Assembly: GCF_003852525.1 (NCBI RefSeq)
Contig: NZ_QAJL01000005.1
Span: 755,230-819,229 of the forward strand
Source: Pedobacter sp. KBW06
Lineage (GTDB): Bacteria > Bacteroidota > Bacteroidia > Sphingobacteriales > Sphingobacteriaceae
Length of the DNA stretch: 64,000 bases
Reading direction: 5' to 3'
Each line of letters opens with the position of its first letter. Position 1 is the first letter of the stretch. Of this stretch, positions 61,681-64,000 are shown piece after piece. The notes beneath the pieces were generated by a model. It ran no database searches, was not told where the DNA came from, and worked only from the letters and a program-made list of their open reading frames with translations. Made by a program: the position numbers and the translations under genes.

Positions 61681-62667
61681 ATGAAAATTGCTGTATTCAG
61701 TACCTGTAAATATGATCGTGATTTCCTTCTGGAGTACAATACAGCCCATGAGCTGACCTTTTTTGAATCCCCGCTCAGTCTGCAAAATGTAGCCCTGACT
61801 CAAGGTTTCCATGCCCTGTGTCTGTTTGTAAATGACAGTGCAGACCGGGAAATCCTGCAGGCATTAAAAGCGAACGGAGTCGGGCTGATCCTGTTGAGAT
61901 GTGCAGGATTTAACAACGTTGATATTGTAGCTGCTGCTGAGTTGGGCATTAAGGTCCTCAGGGTTCCTGCATATTCGCCAGAGGCCGTAGCTGAGCATTC
62001 CATGGCAATGATCCTCACGCTTAACCGCAAAACACATAAGGCATATAACCGGATCAGGGAAGGAAATTTCTCCCTGGAAGGATTGATCGGATTTAACCTC
62101 CACAACTGCAAAGTAGCGCTGATCGGAACCGGAAATATCGGAAAGGCCTTTTATAAAATACTGAAAGGATTCGGCTGCACTGTTGTTGCCTATGATCCAT
62201 GGCCAGATCCTGTTCTTGTTGAGGAAGGACTCGTTTATGGCACTATGGAAGAAGCACTTAAAGATGCAGAAATAGTTTCCTTACATTGTCCGCTGTCTGA
62301 AGAGACGCATCACATGATCAATGCGGAGACACTCAAACTATTTAAGAAGGGCGCAATGCTGATCAATACCAGTCGCGGCGGACTCATTCATACACAAGAC
62401 GTAATCGAAGCCTTAAAATCAGCTCAGCTTGGTTATCTTGGACTCGATGTATATGAACAGGAATCAAAACTCTTCTTCCATGATCTTTCAGGAGACATCA
62501 TACAGGACGATTTGATCTCAAGACTGATTTCCTTTCCGAATGTACTGATCACCTCCCATCAGGGCTTTTTCACGAGGGAGGCGATGCAGCAAATTGCAGA
62601 AATCACTTTTGCCAATGCAGATGCATTTGAATCCGGATTAACGCTGATTAATGAAGTAAAAGCTTAA
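61681..62667 (+). CDS. ldhA: D-isomer 2-hydroxyacid dehydrogenase (D-lactate dehydrogenase type)
   Basis: About 328 residues from ATG 61681 (MKIAVFSTCKYDRDFL). The protein is the D-lactate dehydrogenase/LdhA type: the NAD-binding loop is ALIGTGNIGKAFYKIL near residue 147, catalytic Arg is in INTSRGGLI near residue 230, Glu in LGLDVYEQE, and His in LITSHQGFFTREA near residue 292. It reduces pyruvate to D-lactate using NADH. Family members in Bacteroidota share the VYEQESKLFFHDLSGD stretch seen here. It is monocistronic; the chosen start follows 6 codons of an alternative upstream frame start at 61663. Confidence 0.93.
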   Translation: MKIAVFSTCKYDRDFLLEYNTAHELTFFESPLSLQNVALTQGFHALCLFVNDSADREILQALKANGVGLILLRCAGFNNVDIVAAAELGIKVLRVPAYSPEAVAEHSMAMILTLNRKTHKAYNRIREGNFSLEGLIGFNLHNCKVALIGTGNIGKAFYKILKGFGCTVVAYDPWPDPVLVEEGLVYGTMEEALKDAEIVSLHCPLSEETHHMINAETLKLFKKGAMLINTSRGGLIHTQDVIEALKSAQLGYLGLDVYEQESKLFFHDLSGDIIQDDLISRLISFPNVLITSHQGFFTREAMQQIAEITFANADAFESGLTLINEVKA

Positions 62668-62673
62668 TACTGA

Positions 62674-64000
62674 TTATTTTCTTTCCCACAAGATCGCCGG
62701 CAACAGATATTTTTCGACGATTTCATCAGCCTGAATGTGCGCAAATGCTTTACCGTAGGCGGAAGCTGTGATCACAATCACAAGGGGCAGGTCTTTGAAC
62801 ATATAGATCTTGTTTCCACCGTTTCCACTGCTATAATATACCTGGTAAGATTTGCCAGCTACCACAAAAGCCCTATTCCAAAAAAGAAATCCGTAAAACC
62901 CCGGTCTATCAGCTGGAAGGACCTGTAATGGTGAAAGACTTTTCTCTACCCAGGATTTTTCGAGCAGCCGTTTGCCATGGTATAGGCCTCCATTTGAATA
63001 CAACTGACCATATTTCGCAAAATCAAGTGCACGTAACCTGAGTCCGCCACCACCAAAAGGTTTGCCCTGTGGCGTTCTTGCCCATTCAAATTTGTCTATA
63101 TCTAAAGGAGCAAACAACCTGCTTTTAGCAAATGCCTCTACGCCACCCGGGATATTTTTGTCGAGAATGTCCATCACCAAATTGGTACCCGCGGTAAAAT
63201 AGGACCAGCTTTTACCATTTTCCCGATCAGCAGCCATCGGAAGGTCCAATGTAAATTTGGTGTAATCGGCTGTTGGATACATATTTTCTTCATTTCCTGC
63301 AGAACTTTCTACCTCATCATTCCCTTCAAATGCCGCGCTCATGCTCAGCAGGTCTGCAATACTTACGCTATCCTTTTTGCCACTGTAATTGGCATAGTCC
63401 TGAAGCCTGTAGAACTCTTCTAGTTTCTGATTTTCAGAACGGACAAAACCTTCCCTGATGGCCATTCCTGTAAGTGTTGCGGTTATGGATTTGCTCACCG
63501 ACCTCGGATCGTGCAGGGTTTCTCTTTTTTCTCCATTGTAGTACTGCTCCAGAAGCAACTCCCCTTTCTTCATGACCACAATCCCGTTGATCATACGATA
63601 AGTCTGATCGGCCACCCTGGTATTGAGCGCAACAATCAACTCCCTGTTCAGTTTCGCTTTGGAAATCTTAAAACCACTTCCTGCAGCGATGGGCTGTGGT
63701 CCCATTGTCAATGGATCGATGATTTTGGGAATCCTTGTCACCTGGATTTGTGCCGCTGCCTGCACCGGACTGTATTTCAGGCCGTTTTGTTCCGCATAAA
63801 CGCTGATCCGGATTTCCAGCAGCTTTGGCGCTGTACTTAAAAGCGACATCCCTGCTTTTGCCATAAAGCGGTCCCAAAGGTTGATGCTCCATAAGCCCGA
63901 CCGGCTTGAGCTGATCAGCACGACATCCAGAGGACGATTAGTAGTCTTATCTTGTGGCAGAATGGCTCCCGGCCCGAGATTTTCAGTATACACCTTTTTA
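62674..64000 (-). CDS. Beta-lactamase-family serine hydrolase, 5' end outside the window
   Basis: A PF00144 serine hydrolase with at least 441 residues. The minus-strand frame stays open to the window edge, and the only nearby start-like codon is a GTG at 63993, so the true start probably lies beyond 64000. SxxK is in PRSVSKSITATLTGMA, and the YSY-like FTAGTNLV and GNGGNKIY segments supply the other conserved positions. The N-terminal 130 residues before the catalytic domain are unlike the other hydrolases in the window. It would hydrolyse an ester or D-peptide substrate. Its stop lies 6 bp from the D-lactate dehydrogenase stop. Confidence 0.85.
   Translation of the reverse strand, partial: KKVYTENLGPGAILPQDKTTNRPLDVVLISSSRSGLWSINLWDRFMAKAGMSLLSTAPKLLEIRISVYAEQNGLKYSPVQAAAQIQVTRIPKIIDPLTMGPQPIAAGSGFKISKAKLNRELIVALNTRVADQTYRMINGIVVMKKGELLLEQYYNGEKRETLHDPRSVSKSITATLTGMAIREGFVRSENQKLEEFYRLQDYANYSGKKDSVSIADLLSMSAAFEGNDEVESSAGNEENMYPTADYTKFTLDLPMAADRENGKSWSYFTAGTNLVMDILDKNIPGGVEAFAKSRLFAPLDIDKFEWARTPQGKPFGGGGLRLRALDFAKYGQLYSNGGLYHGKRLLEKSWVEKSLSPLQVLPADRPGFYGFLFWNRAFVVAGKSYQVYYSSGNGGNKIYMFKDLPLVIVITASAYGKAFAHIQADEIVEKYLLPAILWERK

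Noticed and set aside
1..64000. CRISPR array, IS element or integrase
   Set aside because: No array of spaced repeats, no terminal inverted repeats with a transposase frame, and no tyrosine or serine recombinase motif was seen.

Overview
The window looks like a Sphingobacteriaceae chromosome, probably Pedobacter or a close relative (Bacteroidota). This rests on several things seen in the sequence. The promoter elements have the Bacteroidota -7 form TAnnTTTG and Shine-Dalgarno signals are weak. LytS/LytTR signalling pairs, a two-domain FtsX/MacB-type permease, a TonB receptor with a carboxypeptidase-like N-terminus, TlpA-type thioredoxins and many lipoprotein signal peptides are all typical of the group. 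No rRNA, CRISPR array, insertion sequence or complete prophage was seen.

Layout. (1) 1-4640: the edge of an extracellular contractile injection system (eCIS) locus read on the minus strand: DUF4255/Pvc16-type cap protein, a 440-residue unknown, the tail sheath, and two cysteine-rich proteins, the last running off the window. A LuxR-type regulator lies just upstream. (2) 5.9-24.2 kb: an orphan TPR/LytS lipoprotein kinase, methyltransferase, gamma-glutamyltransferase, ABC permease, a LytSR-type two-component pair, TonB receptor, MFS exporter and several small unknowns. (3) 24.3-31.8 kb: CocE-type hydrolase, PadR operon with a clear operator, the OhrR/Ohr peroxide module, an ABC exporter and a CPA1 Na+/H+ antiporter. 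(4) 31.8-37.1 kb: a truncated NRPS adenylation domain, a lipoprotein, and a MoaF-like/DsbA/degenerate-MBL operon preceded by a Crp/Fnr regulator gene and an FNR-like palindrome. (5) 37.3-51.6 kb: patatin phospholipase, two serine hydrolases, a divergent MFS/LysR pair, a tiny acidic protein, a flavohemoglobin/Rrf2 nitric-oxide operon with a striking operator, GNAT, a helicase, DUF2141 and an epimerase. (6) 51.8-54.0 kb: tRNA-Lys(TTT) followed by a 2 kb segment (MarR regulator plus serine hydrolase) bounded by a second copy of the tRNA 3' end and its terminator. (7) 54.1-56.2 kb: SDR, HbpS/GlcG and AraC genes. (8) 56.9-58.9 kb: a small protein with a double-glycine leader joined to an LDL-receptor class A module, followed by a secreted TlpA-like thioredoxin. 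(9) 59-64 kb: two tandem PqiA-like membrane proteins, a D-lactate dehydrogenase-type enzyme, and a serine hydrolase cut by the window end.

The most unusual system is in (8): an apparently exported, cysteine-rich LDLa-like peptide encoded next to a thiol oxidoreductase that could oxidise it. The tRNA-Lys mini-island, the eCIS edge with cysteine-rich cargo or accessory proteins, and several near-perfect operators (hmp, marR, padR, Crp/Fnr-linked) are the next most interesting. All functional calls come from reading sequence motifs; no database search was possible.
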